Shown piece by piece: positions 1 to 11,127 of a stretch of DNA of 64,000 bases. The notes under the pieces were generated by a model. That model ran no database searches and was not told where the DNA came from. It worked only from the letters and a program-made list of their open reading frames with translations. Position 1 is the first letter of the stretch; the number at the start of each line of letters is the position of its first letter. The position numbers and the translations under genes are program-made. The DNA lies in NCBI GenBank assembly GCA_039654915.1, contig CM077596.1, positions 2,976,001 to 3,040,000 on the forward strand. Direction: 5' to 3'. The DNA is from Aquilaria yunnanensis. Lineage: Eukaryota > Streptophyta > Magnoliopsida > Malvales > Thymelaeaceae.

Positions 1-1155
1 GAGGTCGAGAGGAGGCACCTCGGCGGAAGTAGCGGGGACCTCGGCCGGTGAAATTTCAACAAGACCAGCCTCTTCGCCAGCTTCTTCTTCCGAAAGCTCT
101 GGCTGAGGAGGCTGGATAGCCTTCCTAGCTCGCTTCGCTGAGGGGCCCGCCCCTGTCAACTTCCTTCTTCGGGAAGCCGCCTTCTTTGTCTGCTCCCCAT
201 TCTCCACTTGGCCAGAAAAGAGGGCCTTGTAATAGGCGGCAGCCCCATCGCCCATCTCTGAAAAAGAGAAGAAATATCAGCGTAAGTCCGAGGAAAAAAT
301 ATAAAGGGGTGGAAGATTACTCACTTTCGGCAAAAGATTCGAAAGAAGTCTCCCCCTTAAGGAGCTTGACCAGCCAGGAGTCCTTCCCGGCGATGGCGGG
401 AGCGGGCATATTGAGGTCAGTCACGTGCTCCTTAACCACTTTTAGCTCCCGAAGGACTTCTTCGGTCATCAACCTCCAGTTGATAGGAAAGGGGTAAAGA
501 GCATGAGGAGAGACCTCGGGAGCCCAGTCAACGACTGCCCGAATGCGGGCGTTGAAATCCGTGAACACGGAAGCCAACGGTGGGGTCAGCAGCATCCTCG
601 GATCAACGACGTCTGCGTTCAGCACTCCCTGAGCCCATCTGGTCGGGACACCAGACCAGTTCTTATGCACCTTCAGGAAAAAGAACTTAGGCTGCCACCC
701 CCGCCAGCTATCCTTCGTGTCGAAGGTGAAGGTGAATTTTTTGCTCCCGGATCCCCGAGGCAGCAGGAAATAGAAGCCACCCTTCGGGACCACGTAGAGC
801 TTGTAGTACTGCATGAAAATGATGAAGTGGGGCTTTATCCTGAACACGCCACACATGCAGAGGTAGGCGTTAAAATAGCAGTACACGTTCGGGGGAAGCT
901 GGTTCACAGCAATGCCATGGAATTGGCAGAACTCGCAAACCACCTTCGGGGGAGGATACCGAAGTCCGGCCTTCAGTTGGGCTCGGAAGACGGTAACCTC
1001 GTCACCGCGGTTTGAAAAAGCAAAATGGCTAGAACGAGGCAGCCTGGTCACAGCGTAAGAGGGAAGAAAGAATTTTTTCTTCCACCTCTCTAGTTTTTTG
1101 GGGTGGTACAGCAAGGATGGGCCAGAAGAGGTTTCCAGCTCTCGGGAACAGGCAT
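1..1155 (-). pseudogene. Antisense gene of element A, putative gypsy-type transposase domain protein (partial, frameshifted)
   Basis: Exon 1 runs 1155 to 325 (831 nt), the intron is 324-258 (GTGAGT donor, CAG acceptor), and exon 2 runs from 257 off the window. The protein starts MPVPESW, then has the conserved blocks FFLPSYAVTRLPR, AQLKAGLRYPPP, QLPPN.YCYFNA, MCGVF.IKPHF and GFYFLLPRGSGSKKF seen in the other three copies. These resemble the plant 'transposase (putative) gypsy type' family (PF04195-like, from memory). One base is missing in the A-run near 1090, shifting frame relative to the other copies; this explains the length of 831 rather than 832 nt. Exon 2 is the basic K/R-rich linker ('TKKAASRRRK' type). 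Function unknown. Calling it a pseudogene rests on that frameshift. Confidence 0.75.
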
Positions 1156-1450
1156 CGTAGACATGAAAAAGAGTTTGAGATGGAAAAGAAAATAGTTTCT
1201 AGAAAAAACTCAGAAGACGAGTTTGGAAAAAAACAACAGTTTTCCAGAAAAACTCAGAAAAACAGAGGAATCAGAGTACTCTGGAAATCAAAACCCACCA
1301 AAAGATTTGCCTGAGGATACCGTCGTGAAAGTTGGTAGGAAAAGCTCTGACTAAACAAGCTCCGCCACAGAAAGCAAGATAAAACGCAAGAACAGAGGGC
1401 AAAGCAGAGAGAGAGCAGAAAAACAGTAAGTGGGACTTATGATGGAACGG

Positions 1451-1460
1451 GCTATTTATA
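1451..1460 (-). promoter_or_regulatory. TATA box of the element A antisense gene
   Basis: Read on the minus strand this is TATAAATAGC in the context GGCCTATAAATAGCCC, about 296 bp upstream of the antisense start codon at 1155. The same box at a similar distance occurs in elements B, C and F. Upstream on the minus strand lie a CCATTGG (CCAAT) motif near 1576-1582 and a degenerate G-box (CGCGTG) near 1591-1596. Function is inferred from conservation. Confidence 0.6.
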
Positions 1461-2004
1461 GGCCAAAGGTGGGTAGCCGAAAAGAGATCATAAGTACCCA
1501 TTGGAGGCGAACCATCGCCGTAACTGCCCGCTGCACCCGAAAAGGCGCGCCCTCTGTAAATGACGCGTCTCTCTTCCAATGGCAAGAAGCCGCGTGTCAA
1601 CCGCTGCGCAGAAACAGGGGACATGCCTCCCCAGACGTCCCTGGAAAACCGGGACACACCTCCTGATTGGGACACGTCGTTTGACATCCCTGAAAAGTGG
1701 AGACGCGCCGCTCAGTCTGACACGCTTGGCCATCAGACCTGCAGAAATAAAAAGCAGGCCACCTCGAGAACACCAAGAGACAGGCTATGGCTGAACAGCC
1801 CATGACTTTTGGGCAAGAGGTGTACCTTCGGTACAGGCTTTGTCTCGGAGACACCAAAGAATAGGCCAAGGCCGAACAGCCCAGACCCTCGGGCAAAAGG
1901 TGCGACCTCGGAACAGGTTATGCTTCCCAACAAGACTCCCAACGACAACCTCGGAAAGAGATGCAAACCGAAGTCTTCACTTCGGCTTTCCAGAGGGGGG
2001 CATG

Positions 2005-2872
2005 TGATAGCCAAAGGCTATCGCCTCAATCTGGCCGAACACCCTGCCACAACAAATGGCCAGAAGAACTGGCGCTTCCCGGGAACAGGTGGAATCATGC
2101 ACCTCGGGAGATAGCCGGAGAGCTCCGAGCCTCGGCACGCCAGTAAAACTTGAGGACTCTATTCGCCCCCCAAGGTTGTGAACAGCGCGCCTTCGGAAAA
2201 GTGGCACCAGACATTGCTGCCCGAACATGATATCCCCGAAGGCAGAACCCCCTGGAACTGGGAACCCCCGAACTGAGGGTATGCTTCCCGAAGAGGCTCT
2301 GTCCGAACTAGAGGACGACCTCGCCCAGGGACCTCGGGAGTACGGCAGGAGCATTTAAGGAAGCATTTAAGGAAGCCTCTGACACGTCCCACCACAGACG
2401 TAAAAAGTCGCCCTGACGCGCAGACGCCATCAGAATCACATCATGGCCCGTCTCAGCACAAGGCTCGAGGCAAGCTGGTTACCAACTATCTGTCCCCTAC
2501 GCCCAGAAGTTCAGGAGCATCCGACCGCACACGTGTCATGATCTGAACGGGCTAGGTATTCCTATATATACAGGAAATAAATACTTGACAGGAGGTTGGT
2601 AGGCCGGAGAGACAGCTCCCACACTCTGAGAAAATACCGGGCGAGACTTTTCTGCCTTTCTCCTTGAGCTAGTGACTTTCTCCTTTTTCCGGCCACCACT
2701 GACTTGGGCGTCGGAGGCTCCCCCCCCGGAAAAACACTCCGGGGGCCTCCTAACCCTGTTTACCAGCTTTTCAGGTACTCTCCTTGGGGCGATCCACCTT
2801 CCAGGCGTTCTTCCTCCTAGAAGTCTCCTCAACAGTCATCATGACTCACAACGATGAGGCCCCAGGCCATCA
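2005..2872 (+). repeat. 3' LTR of element A
   Basis: 868 bp beginning TGATAGCC after the purine tract and ending CA. It contains the inverted-like start (TGATAGCC...GGCTATCG), an ACACGTGTC G-box near 2528, a TATATATA box near 2564, and a 3' end that matches the LTR of element B in outline. It also carries the ATGACTCA.. start context that in B begins gag, followed here by chromosomal DNA. Confidence 0.8.
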
Positions 2873-2877
2873 CACTC

Positions 2878-3402
2878 CATATGTCATCACAAACTTCTTA
2901 GTTATGTCACAAGAGCAAATACACATGAACTTGTAGCATTCAATGAGAGATAGGGACTTTTTGAAGTGACAATAACCCCTTATGGTGAGAGAATGCAATG
3001 GGGCCATAACAAACAAGTTGTTCAGCTTGATAAAAAAGAGTGTACATGTGGTAAATGGAAAATTTATAAGTTCCTTTGTTCACATGTTTTGGCAATATGT
3101 GGTAAATTAGGACTCAATAGTTGGCAATATGTAGAAGAGTATTATACTGTTAAGAAATACTCTCAAACATAGGCACCTCAATTCACTCCATTGCTTCATG
3201 AAGATTGTTGGCCCAGACACGATATCCCTAAGTTGATACCTGATCCAGATACTAGGCGATCAAAGAAAAAGAGGCCAAGATCTACAAGAATGAAAAATTA
3301 GATGGATATAAGAGAAGGTCGAACAATAATCCATTGTGGAAATTATGGACAATCTGGCCATGATCGGAGGACATGTAAAGTTCCTGGAGATTGATTCTGG
3401 AG
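2878..3402 (+). pseudogene. MULE (MuDR-type) transposase C-terminal fragment with SWIM zinc finger
   Basis: A SWIM finger of the form CTCGKW...LCSHVLA is seen at about 3048-3105, followed by WQYVEEYYT.KKY, a conserved 'LIPDP' stretch and a CCHC-like knuckle CGNYGQSGHDRRTC near 3341-3382. This order is typical of plant MuDR transposases, where the SWIM domain follows the catalytic DDE core and binds DNA. In-frame stops interrupt it (for example TAG near 2949 and 3178). The N-terminal and catalytic parts are absent: element A sits immediately upstream, so the rest may lie beyond A. The 3' flank is shared with the second MULE at 19157-19450. Confidence 0.8.
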
Positions 3403-3410
3403 CTACTTGA

Positions 3411-3712
3411 GTATCTTGATTTGGTAATACACATTTCCACACCTTTTATGTAATTAATTAATAGGACCAAAATTTAATGACTTTCAAATATTGAGTTAGA
3501 AACTAGCGACCTACACTAGTCCATGTCTACTTTGTGTGATTAATTCACTTTATTTACATATTTTCTGTACAATTTGCTTGTTTTTTTCCTCCCATTTTTT
3601 AAAAGAAAATGACATTCACTTTTGCATTTTGTAGGTTCTTGGTTCAATTACTGCTAGTGTTGGGACTCTGATGCAAGGACTCTGATGCAAGGATTGGTCC
3701 TTGTTGAGTACA
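3411..3712 (+). repeat. MULE 3' non-coding segment (copy 1)
   Basis: About 300 bp starting TATCTTGATTTGGTAATACAC and ending near GATGCAAGGATTGGTCCTTG. It is nearly the same as 19157-19450, where it directly follows the N-terminal coding part of another MULE. This shows the two MULE pieces belong to one family. A short direct repeat (GGACTCTGATGCAA) is present near 3662-3690. Confidence 0.75.
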
Positions 3713-4646
3713 TATTCTAGTAAAAATACAAAAACAATTATGAAAAGTAATTCCAAAGCACATCTTGCTAAAAACATATACTCCCTCAATTCTATAACTA
3801 TTTAAAGGATTCAACTCAAACATGCAATTAATCTCTATTTTTGTAATTCTAGAGTATTTTAGTAATAGATATTTAAAAATTAAAGGATTAACTTATATTG
3901 AAACTTTGTTATTTCTCATGATTTTTCACTCTTACTATTTATAGATGCGACAATAAATAATAAGACTATAAGTTGTTTGAATGATATGATTAACATTAGG
4001 ATGATGATTAAGATAGATATAATCGCTTTGTGTTTTTCTCACAGTTTATATTTTTCAAATTAATTTTATGTCTCATTTTAATTTACTAGATATTAAGACT
4101 TGGTGGCATAAAAACTTGAACAACTATACTATATAATTGAATATATAATTAACCGTTTTAATGATCTTATTTATACATGCCTCATATGATTTGTTTAATG
4201 TGTACACACAAAAATTTCCTAATTCTATAATATACATACAACCTACCATTGTCATAGTAAGGCCAAAATCCTAATTAGCCTTTGAGTTATAAAAAATATG
4301 ACCTTTTGGCCCCTAACCTAAAGTTGGTTCCAAATGCCCATCAAATGTTTACTAGGTAAAATTTATTCGCAGTCACCTAGCTTTTACGTTTGTCCTAATG
4401 TGGTTCACTTTCTTAACTTAGACTATTATAAAGCCCCTTACCACATAGCATGCATGCCATTTGAGTCACTTAGAGGATTTTATATAAAGTCCCCTACCCT
4501 ATAGCATGTGTCCCATTTGAGTCCCTTAGAGGACTCCATGTCATCAACTTTTGTCAAAGATAATGAAGAAATGAAGGAAGGGATTCAGGCAGACGAACGT
4601 AGAGGCAGATCCATGTATAAATTATAAGGGTCCATGGACCCCTTTT
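3713..4646 (+). repeat. Dispersed repeat R, copy 1
   Basis: An AT-rich stretch beginning GTTGAGTACATATTCTAG and ending near GGGTCCATGGACCCC. It is closely similar to 37645-38466, apart from a gap of about 130 bp in the second copy near 37775. No coding potential is visible. It contains phrases such as 'AGGCCAAAATCC...' and 'CCCCTACCCCATAGCATG' repeated internally (near 4432 and 4489). Probably a non-autonomous transposon piece of unknown class. Confidence 0.65.
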
Positions 4647-4659
4647 TCTATAATTTTTT

Positions 4660-4800
4660 TTTTCAAATAAAAAGAATGGGAGTTTGAAAGCAAAAACTTT
4701 TGTCCCTATTGGAAAGTAGATTTAGGACAGGAGAAGGGGCTCTTTGGGTTAGAGTTATTAAGTCGATCTTTGGGAGTGATGATGGGTTTGGTAGGGATGT
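4660..4800 (+). pseudogene. LINE (L1-type) remnant, left half, interrupted by element B
   Basis: Translated fragments read GALWVRVIKSIFG.DDGFGRD, typical of the linker between reverse transcriptase and zf-RVT in plant LINEs. The frame continues directly across the target duplication into 15691 onward. Only about 45 codons lie on this side. The last five bases (GATGT, 4796-4800) are the target site duplicated by element B. Confidence 0.65.
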
Positions 4801-5663
4801 TGATAGCTGAAGGACTATCGCCTCCACCTGGCCGAACTCCCTGCCACCAGAATGGCCAGGAGATCTGGCGCTACCCGGAAAAAGGTGGGATCACACACCT
4901 CAGAGAAAAGCCGAAGAGCCCGAGCTCGGCACGCCAGGGAACCTGAGGATACTATTACCCCCCCCGAGGTAGTAAACAAACCGCCTTCGGAAAAGTGGCA
5001 CCAGCTATGGCGGGCCGAACATGATCTTCCCGAAGGCCGAACTCAGTGAATCTGGGAACCCTCGAACTGGGGGCATGTTTCCCGAAGTGGCACGGTCCGT
5101 ACTAGAGGACGACCTCACCCAGGGACCTCGGGAGTACGGCAGGAGCATTTAAGGAAGCCTCTGACATGTCGCCCACAGACGTCACAAGCCGCCTCAAACG
5201 GCGCTCTGACACGCCGACGCCATCAAAGTCACATCATGGCCCATCTCGGCTCAAGGCTCAAGGAAGCCTGCCACCAGCTACTTGTCCTCTACGCGCAGAC
5301 ATTCAGAGAACATCCGACCAAACACGTGTCACGATCTGAACGGGCTGGACACCTCTATAAATACCAGGGAATACACCCTGGCAAACGGCTGGCTGGCAGA
5401 TATCCTGACTCCTCACTCAGAGAAAATACTACCAGGCGAGTTCACTGAACCCCTCAGTGCTATTTCCTCTGCCTTCTTTCAGCACCACTGACTTGAGCGT
5501 CGGAGGCTCCTCCCTGGAAAAACACCCCGGGGACCTCCTAACCCACTTTTTCTGAGCATCTCAGGCACTCTCCCTTGGGTAAAACGGCCACCAGGCGTTC
5601 TTCCTCTCCGGGAGTCCCTCCATCAGTCACCATGACTACTAGCGATGAAGCCCCTGTGCATCA
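4801..5663 (+). repeat. 5' LTR of element B
   Basis: 863 bp, TGATAGC...CATCA. Equal in length to the 3' LTR at 14823-15685. It contains a G-box and TATA promoter (5323-5363). Unusually, the gag start codon is also inside it (ATG at 5632-5634), so the last 32 bases of the LTR are coding. Confidence 0.93.
5323..5363 (+). promoter_or_regulatory. LTR promoter: G-box and TATA box
   Basis: CACGTG (5323-5328, in AACACGTGTCACG) precedes TATAAATA (5356-5363) by about 28 bp. The same pair is in the 3' LTR (15345-15350 and 15378-15385) and, reversed, in the LTRs of element C (31497-31502 with 31462-31469). The position upstream of the PBS suits the sense transcript start. The G-box is the class of site bound by plant bZIP and bHLH factors; this is inference. 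Confidence 0.65.
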
Positions 5664-6873
5664 TTTGGCGCCGTCTGTGGGAACCCCCTTTGAGATCACC
5701 GTCGTTGAAACTCGGCGTTCTAAGGACAGGGGATTCCTGAAGACTCCATCCGCGCTTGAGACACAACCGGCCGTTGAGCAAACACTCCCAGGGACTTCTG
5801 CGCCTGAGGAAGACCGCCCTCTAGTAATCACTATGAGCTTTATGAGGGAGTTTCAGTGCTCGGTCGTGGCCAAAATGACACAGCAGATCGACCGAAGGTG
5901 GGCACAGCAGACACAGGCCCAAAGACCTCCCTCACCTGCACGCCCTCGGGAGAAAAGCCCGAGGTCGACTCTTCGCAGTTCGGGCAGCGGAGACCCGCGC
6001 GAAGAGTCGTCTACGGAGAATATACCCCTCGGGAAACGGCCTATGGGACAAACTGGGTCCAAGCGACCGAAAGTCTCACAGCGAAGGAGTTCGTCACCAG
6101 AGGCGAGGTCCCTATCCCCTCAACGCCAAACTCGCTCCTCGAAGAAGCGCCGACGATCTCCCTTCCCAGAGGAAGAGCCTAACGCGACAGTTCTCATGGA
6201 AAGGATACTAGCACAGCTAGACAGGGTGGAAAAGCAGGTAGCTCGCAAACCCGTCTGGGACAGGCTGACGGGAGCCTTCTGCGAAGATGGGTCCCCGTTC
6301 ACCCAGGCTGTGGCCGAGGCAGCCATGCCAGGCGACTTCAGGGTACCTCGACTGGAGATTTACGATGGCCGCACTGATCCCCAGGCCCATCTGACCAAGT
6401 ACAGACGCAGCATGATAATGCATGGTGCTGATGACGCTACCATGTGTAAATGCTTCGAGGTCACCCTCACGGGACCAGCAACTGCGTGGTACAACTCATT
6501 GCCCCCAGGAACCATCACTGAGTTCCAGGAGTTGTCTACGGCCTTCGCGCAGCAATTTATTGGAAGCCGACCAACGGCGAAGATGCCTGTTCAGATGTTC
6601 GACATAGAGCAGAGAAACGGAGAAACCATCCGAGACTACGTCAAAAGATTCAACAGGGAAGCTCTGAGTGTCCCAGACTTCCGGCCCGAAATACGCATCC
6701 TTGCCATGACACGGGGCCTTCGGCGAGACTCACAGCTGTTTTATGAGTTCTCAAAGGACCCCCCGGACACCCTCGGAGAATTTTACCGAAGGGCCGAACA
6801 GCACATGACTGCCGAGGAGCTGAGAATGGCTGGGCCGAAGTTCGATCACAACCGCGCCGAAGGGTCCAATTAG
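5632..6873 (+). CDS. gag: Element B gag (N-terminal part of the polyprotein)
   Basis: Gag forms the cytoplasmic virus-like particle of the retrotransposon. I choose ATG 5632 (context CACCATGAC) because element C has a start at the same LTR position and both read through the PBS in frame. An earlier in-frame ATG at 5575 lies further inside the LTR and is not supported by C. Residues about 100-185 are rich in Arg, Ser and Pro (RRSSSPEARS, KKRRRSPF) and may bind nucleic acid. Residues about 265-365 match the Retrotrans_gag fold (TGPATAWYNSL, FAQQFIGS, RNGETIRDYVKRFNREA). The frame ends at TAG 6871-6873, but element C has Gln there and reads on, so this is a nonsense mutation inside a single gag-pol frame. 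Confidence 0.9.
   Translation: MTTSDEAPVHHLAPSVGTPFEITVVETRRSKDRGFLKTPSALETQPAVEQTLPGTSAPEEDRPLVITMSFMREFQCSVVAKMTQQIDRRWAQQTQAQRPPSPARPREKSPRSTLRSSGSGDPREESSTENIPLGKRPMGQTGSKRPKVSQRRSSSPEARSLSPQRQTRSSKKRRRSPFPEEEPNATVLMERILAQLDRVEKQVARKPVWDRLTGAFCEDGSPFTQAVAEAAMPGDFRVPRLEIYDGRTDPQAHLTKYRRSMIMHGADDATMCKCFEVTLTGPATAWYNSLPPGTITEFQELSTAFAQQFIGSRPTAKMPVQMFDIEQRNGETIRDYVKRFNREALSVPDFRPEIRILAMTRGLRRDSQLFYEFSKDPPDTLGEFYRRAEQHMTAEELRMAGPKFDHNRAEGSN
5666..5683 (+). other. Primer binding site of element B
   Basis: TGGCGCCGTCTGTGGGAA, two bases after the LTR end. The first nine bases match the 3' end complement of plant tRNA-Asp (as in Athila-type PBS), but the remainder does not, so the primer tRNA is uncertain. 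The same site occurs reversed in element C at 31135-31152. The PBS is itself translated in gag as LAPSVG. Confidence 0.8.
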
Positions 6874-9800
6874 CAAGCTTGGCATCCAACCGAGGCAGGC
6901 CGACCTCGGAGGATGCGGGGAAGCAAACTTCAAAGGTTCACACCCCTGAGCACTACACGGACAAACATCCTCATGGCGCTGGAAAGGCAGGGGACGCAGA
7001 TTCACCGGCCAAGGGCCATAACCGCTGATAACACGAAAAACATCAAGAAGTTCTGCCAGTTTCACCGCGACCACGGCCACGACACCGAAGACTGCTTCCA
7101 ACTGAAGAAGTACATTGAGTCGCTGATAAAACTCGGCCAACTTCGGAAATATCTGCGGATGCCTTCCCCAAAAGGAAGAAAAGATGGTGAAGAAAGGGCC
7201 GAAGATGAGGACTACAACTCCGACAGGCGGAGAAACCGAAGTCCGAAAAAGCGCCATCCTCCTCCTGCAGGGGTGATACAAACCATCACTACGGGGCTCC
7301 CATCTTCGAAAAGAAAGCGGAAGGCCAGAGAGATTGCGGTCATGGAATATCAGAGTCCGGCAAAGAAACTGGCTCGCAAGGATGGATCCACCGTCTTCTT
7401 CCCCCATGACGATCCTCTGCTAATCATGGCAAGGATAGGGAATTGGGACATCAAAAGAGTGTTGCTTGATGATGGATCAAATACCGACGTCCTATTCTCG
7501 CATTTACTGCCGAATTTGGACATCTCCAGCAGCGAGCTCAAGCCTGTCACCTCGCCCACCTTCGGGGTTGGACCGTCCGAACTACCTATCCTCAGATGGA
7601 TTGATCTCCCCCTGATGATGAAAGGAACTTTAGTCGACGGAACAGCTGAGTTGTACGCCTCCACAATGGCGAGATTTATCGTCATGGACGTTCCTTCTTC
7701 GTACAACGCCATCCTTGGAAGGCAGACACAGGGAAACATGCACATTCGCCCTGACGTGAAGTACTTGACTGTCACATTCGCCACCAAGGATGGGGATGCA
7801 GAGGTCTTCATAGATCAAGCCGAGGTAAGGAAGGTGTTTGTAAAAGCGCGAAAAGCTCCGCCAAATAACCTCGCACAAACAATGGAGGCAAAGGCACCAG
7901 AGAAGGACAAAGAAGGAGATCCCATGAGAGCGGAAACGGAAACAGTGGAACTTGTCCCAGGACAATCTACCCGAATAGGGAAGAGCTTGCCCGAAGGTGA
8001 CAAGAAAAACCTTGTATCTTTTCTACTGGGAAATAAAGACCTCTTTGCCTACTCACCGAAAGACATGCCAGGGGTGCACCCTGGCATAATACAGCATAGC
8101 CTCAAAGTAAGCCCGGAAGCAAAGCCTGTCCGGCAAAAGAAGCAAAACATCTCAGCCCATAAGAGCAACTTTGTGAAAACCGAAGTCCAGCGCCTGTTAG
8201 ACGCTGAAGTCATCAGGGAGGTCAAATACCCCGAATGGTTAAGCAACGTGGTGATTGCCACAAAAGAAGGCAGCAGCAAACTCCGGATGTGCATCGACTT
8301 CAGAAACTTGAACGATGCTTGCCCGAAAGACTCATACCCTCTTCCGCCAATAGACCAACTGGTAGACTCAACTGCCGAATACGGGCTCCTAAGTTTCCTA
8401 GACGCCTTCAGCGGCTACCATCAAATAAGGATGGACCCCGAAGATGAAGAAAAAACCGCCTTCATCAATGAGGGAGGAACATACTGCTACGTCAGGATGC
8501 CCTTCGGGCTTAAAAATGCAGGAGCCACCTACCAAAGGTTGATGAACAAGGTCTTTAAGGACCAAATGGGGAAAAACATGGAGGTGTATGTTGACGATAT
8601 GATAGTCAAAAGCAAGCTCCCTCGCAACCACGTTGCAGATCTAGAGGAAACCTTCCAAAAGCTCAGAGCCTTCGGGATTCATCTCAATCCTGAAAAATGC
8701 ATGTTCAGGGTGACCTCGGGAAAGTTCCTTGGGTACATGGTATCCGAAAGAGGCATCGATGCTAACCCCGAAAAAATTAAGGCTCTGCTCGAGTTCCGAA
8801 CTCCTGCCACAGTAAAAGACGTGCAGAGACTCACCGGAAGAATAACCTCTCTTAGCAGGTTCATTTCCAGGTACGGAGATAGGTGTCGGCCTTTCTTCAA
8901 AGTCCTCACTAAGGCAGCAAAAAAGGAAGGCAACCTCGAAAGGGATGATCATCCTTGGGATCAAGACTGCCAAAAAGCCTGGGAAGAACTCAAAATATAC
9001 CTAGCCAGCCTGCCGACTCTGCGACAACCTCGCGAGGGAGAGCCCCTCGTGTTATACCTCGCCGTCACGGAAAAAGCTGTGAGCTCGGTCCTCGTGAAAG
9101 AAGAAGGGCCAAAACAATGGCCGGTCTACTATGTAAGCAAATCCCTGCATGGCGCCGAAGTCAGGTACCCTCTGCTGCAAAAAGCTACATACACCTTGGT
9201 GCTTGCAGGGAGAAGGCTGCGACCATACTTTCAGGCTCACCCCATCATCGTCCGAAGTAGCCTACCACTATGGGACGTTATGAGGAAAGTGGATCATTCA
9301 GGAAGGCTCTCCAAGTGGTGTATAGAGCTTGGCGAACACGATATCACCTATGAACCTCGGAAGGCCATAAAAGCTCAAGCACTGGCAGAATTCATTGCCG
9401 AAATACCCACCACTGAGGACAGTCATCCGGATCTGAACGAAGGTGAGCCAGAATGGACCTTACATGTTGACGGAGCCTCGGGGTCCGAACACCAGGGAGC
9501 TGGGGTAATTATCAGAGGCCCCGAAGGCCTGGAAGTAATGAAGGCTATCAAGTTTAGCTTCAACGTCACTAACAATGTGGCTGAGTATGAGGCCCTCATA
9601 GCGGGATTACTACTGGCTAGAAAAATTGGCGTGAGAAACTTAAAGGCTCACAGCGATTCCCAGCTAGTAGTTCGGCAGACGGCAGGAGACTATGGGGTGA
9701 AGGACCCAACCTTGGCAAAATACCACGAGCTGGTAGCAAAACTCATTCAAGAGTTTGACGCCGTACGGATCAAAAATGTACCTCGGCGGAAAAACACCGA

Positions 9801-11127
9801 AGCGGACTGCTTGGCGAAGTCAAAGACCTACACCGAGGTGCTAGACCATCCAAGCATCTCAGTGCTAAGCATAGCGACCTCGGGAAAAGGATGGAGGGAT
9901 CCAATAAAAAGATACCTCGCGAAAAATGTGCTCCCCGAACACCCGGGTGACGCTGCAAAACTGCGAAGGCGCTCCGGCCGTTTCTTCCTAATCGGTGAAG
10001 AACTATACCGACAGGGATACGCGAATCCGCTGCAAAGATGTGTGAACGAAGAGGATACTGAAATGATCCTTGAAGAAGTCCACAAAGGCATGTGTGGTTC
10101 ACACATTGGAACCGATGCCCTGGCGGCAGTGATACTTCGCCAGAGATACTTCTGGCCTACCCTAAGAAAGGACGCAAGGCAGTTCGTCCGGAAATGCGGT
10201 AGTTGCCAGAGACACACGAACATCCAGAGGGCACCCTCGGAAATGGTAACTTCGGCTGACTATCCCTGGCCCTTCGCAGTCTGGGGTATAGACCTTATTG
10301 GGCCACTCCCCACAGCGCCCGGAGAAGTGAAATTCTGCGTGGTAGCAGTAGACTATTTCTCCAAATGGGTCGAGGCAGAACCGCTAGCAACTATCTCAGC
10401 GAAAGAAGTGCAAAAGTTTGTATGGAAGAACATCGTATGCAGATTCGGCATACCGAGGGTACTAGTGGCTGATAATGGATCCCAATTCATAGACAAAGGA
10501 TTCCAGGAATTTATCAGCGACCTCGGAATAAAGATGCACTTCGCTCCAGTAGCTCACCCCCAAAGCAACGGGCAGGTGGAAGTATCTAACAAGACCATAA
10601 AAGAGGGCCTGAAAAAGAGACTGGGGGAAGCAAAAGGGAAATGGCCAGGAGAACTCCAAAGCGTATTATGGAGTTACCGAACGACGCCCCGAAGAGCCAC
10701 AGGGGAGATTTCCTTCTCACTCGTCTTCAGAACAGAGGCCATCATCCCTATCGAGATAGTTAGACCATCAGTACGGGTGCAAGTATTTGATGAAGGTGGA
10801 AATGACCTCGGCCTAAGAACGAAGCTCGACCTCGTCGGCGAACACAGAGAAATAGCTGAGCTGAGAAGAAAAGCTTTCCAGCAAAGAGTGGCCGCGGCTA
10901 TAAATTTACGAGCCAGGCCAAAAGAAATCAAGAAAGGGGACCTCGTTCTCCGAAAGGCTGACTTTGCACCCTGAAAGCCATCCCACGGGGTACTTCGCGC
11001 GAACTGGGAAGGACCTTATCTGGTTCTTGCCGAAGTACGGAAAGGCGTGTACAAACTTGGCGACACCGAAGGCGTAGAATTGAAAAACACTTGGCACTCA
11101 GAAGCCCTGAAGAAATTCTATGCTTAA
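6874..11127 (+). CDS. pol: Element B pol: protease, RT, RNase H, archaeal-type RNase H, integrase
   Basis: In frame with gag, this gives a polyprotein of about 1831 residues if read as one. Residues count from ATG 5632. Zinc knuckle CQFHRDHGHDTEDC ~474-488. Aspartic protease LLDDGSN ~611 (family form D-D-G rather than D-T-G). Reverse transcriptase ~867-1057 with YVDD at nt 8587-8598. RNase H ~1137-1233 (YYVSKSL). A second RNase H ~1275-1400 (HVDGASGSE, NNVAEYEAL, SDSQLVV), the mark of the Tat group. Integrase with an HHCC finger (SHIGTDA, CGSCQRH) and the DD35E triad at nt 10291, 10471 and 10579. A TGA at 10972-10974, where C has an Arg codon, cuts off about 50 C-terminal residues. The frame then ends at TAA 11125-11127 (TWHSEALKKFYA). 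Confidence 0.92.

Larger units (their letters stand above)
1..2872 (+). mobile_element. Element A: 3' part of a Tat/Retand-type Ty3/gypsy retrotransposon
   Basis: Only the 3' end is in the window; gag-pol would lie to the left. What remains, in order, is the antisense gene on the minus strand (exon 2 partial, exon 1), its promoter region, a purine tract (agagggggg near 1993-2000) and the 3' LTR. The layout matches elements B, C and F. It ends with CA at 2872; the next five bases, CACTC (2873-2877), are the expected target duplication, but the left partner is outside the window. It is inserted in a Mutator-like transposase remnant whose reading resumes at 2878. The LTR is similar to but clearly diverged from that of element B, so A is a separate insertion of a related subfamily. 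Confidence 0.85.

Noticed and set aside
2159..2395. Minus-strand frames in the LTR of element A
   Set aside because: LTR shadow frames, not kept in the LTRs of B or C.
5664..5690. PBS segments as possible tRNA genes
   Set aside because: Only the 18-base primer complement is present, without the rest of a tRNA fold.
6751..7407. 218-codon minus-strand frame opposite pol of element B
   Set aside because: It is the complement of conserved pol coding sequence, has no family match I recognise, and the equivalent frame in element C is not kept.
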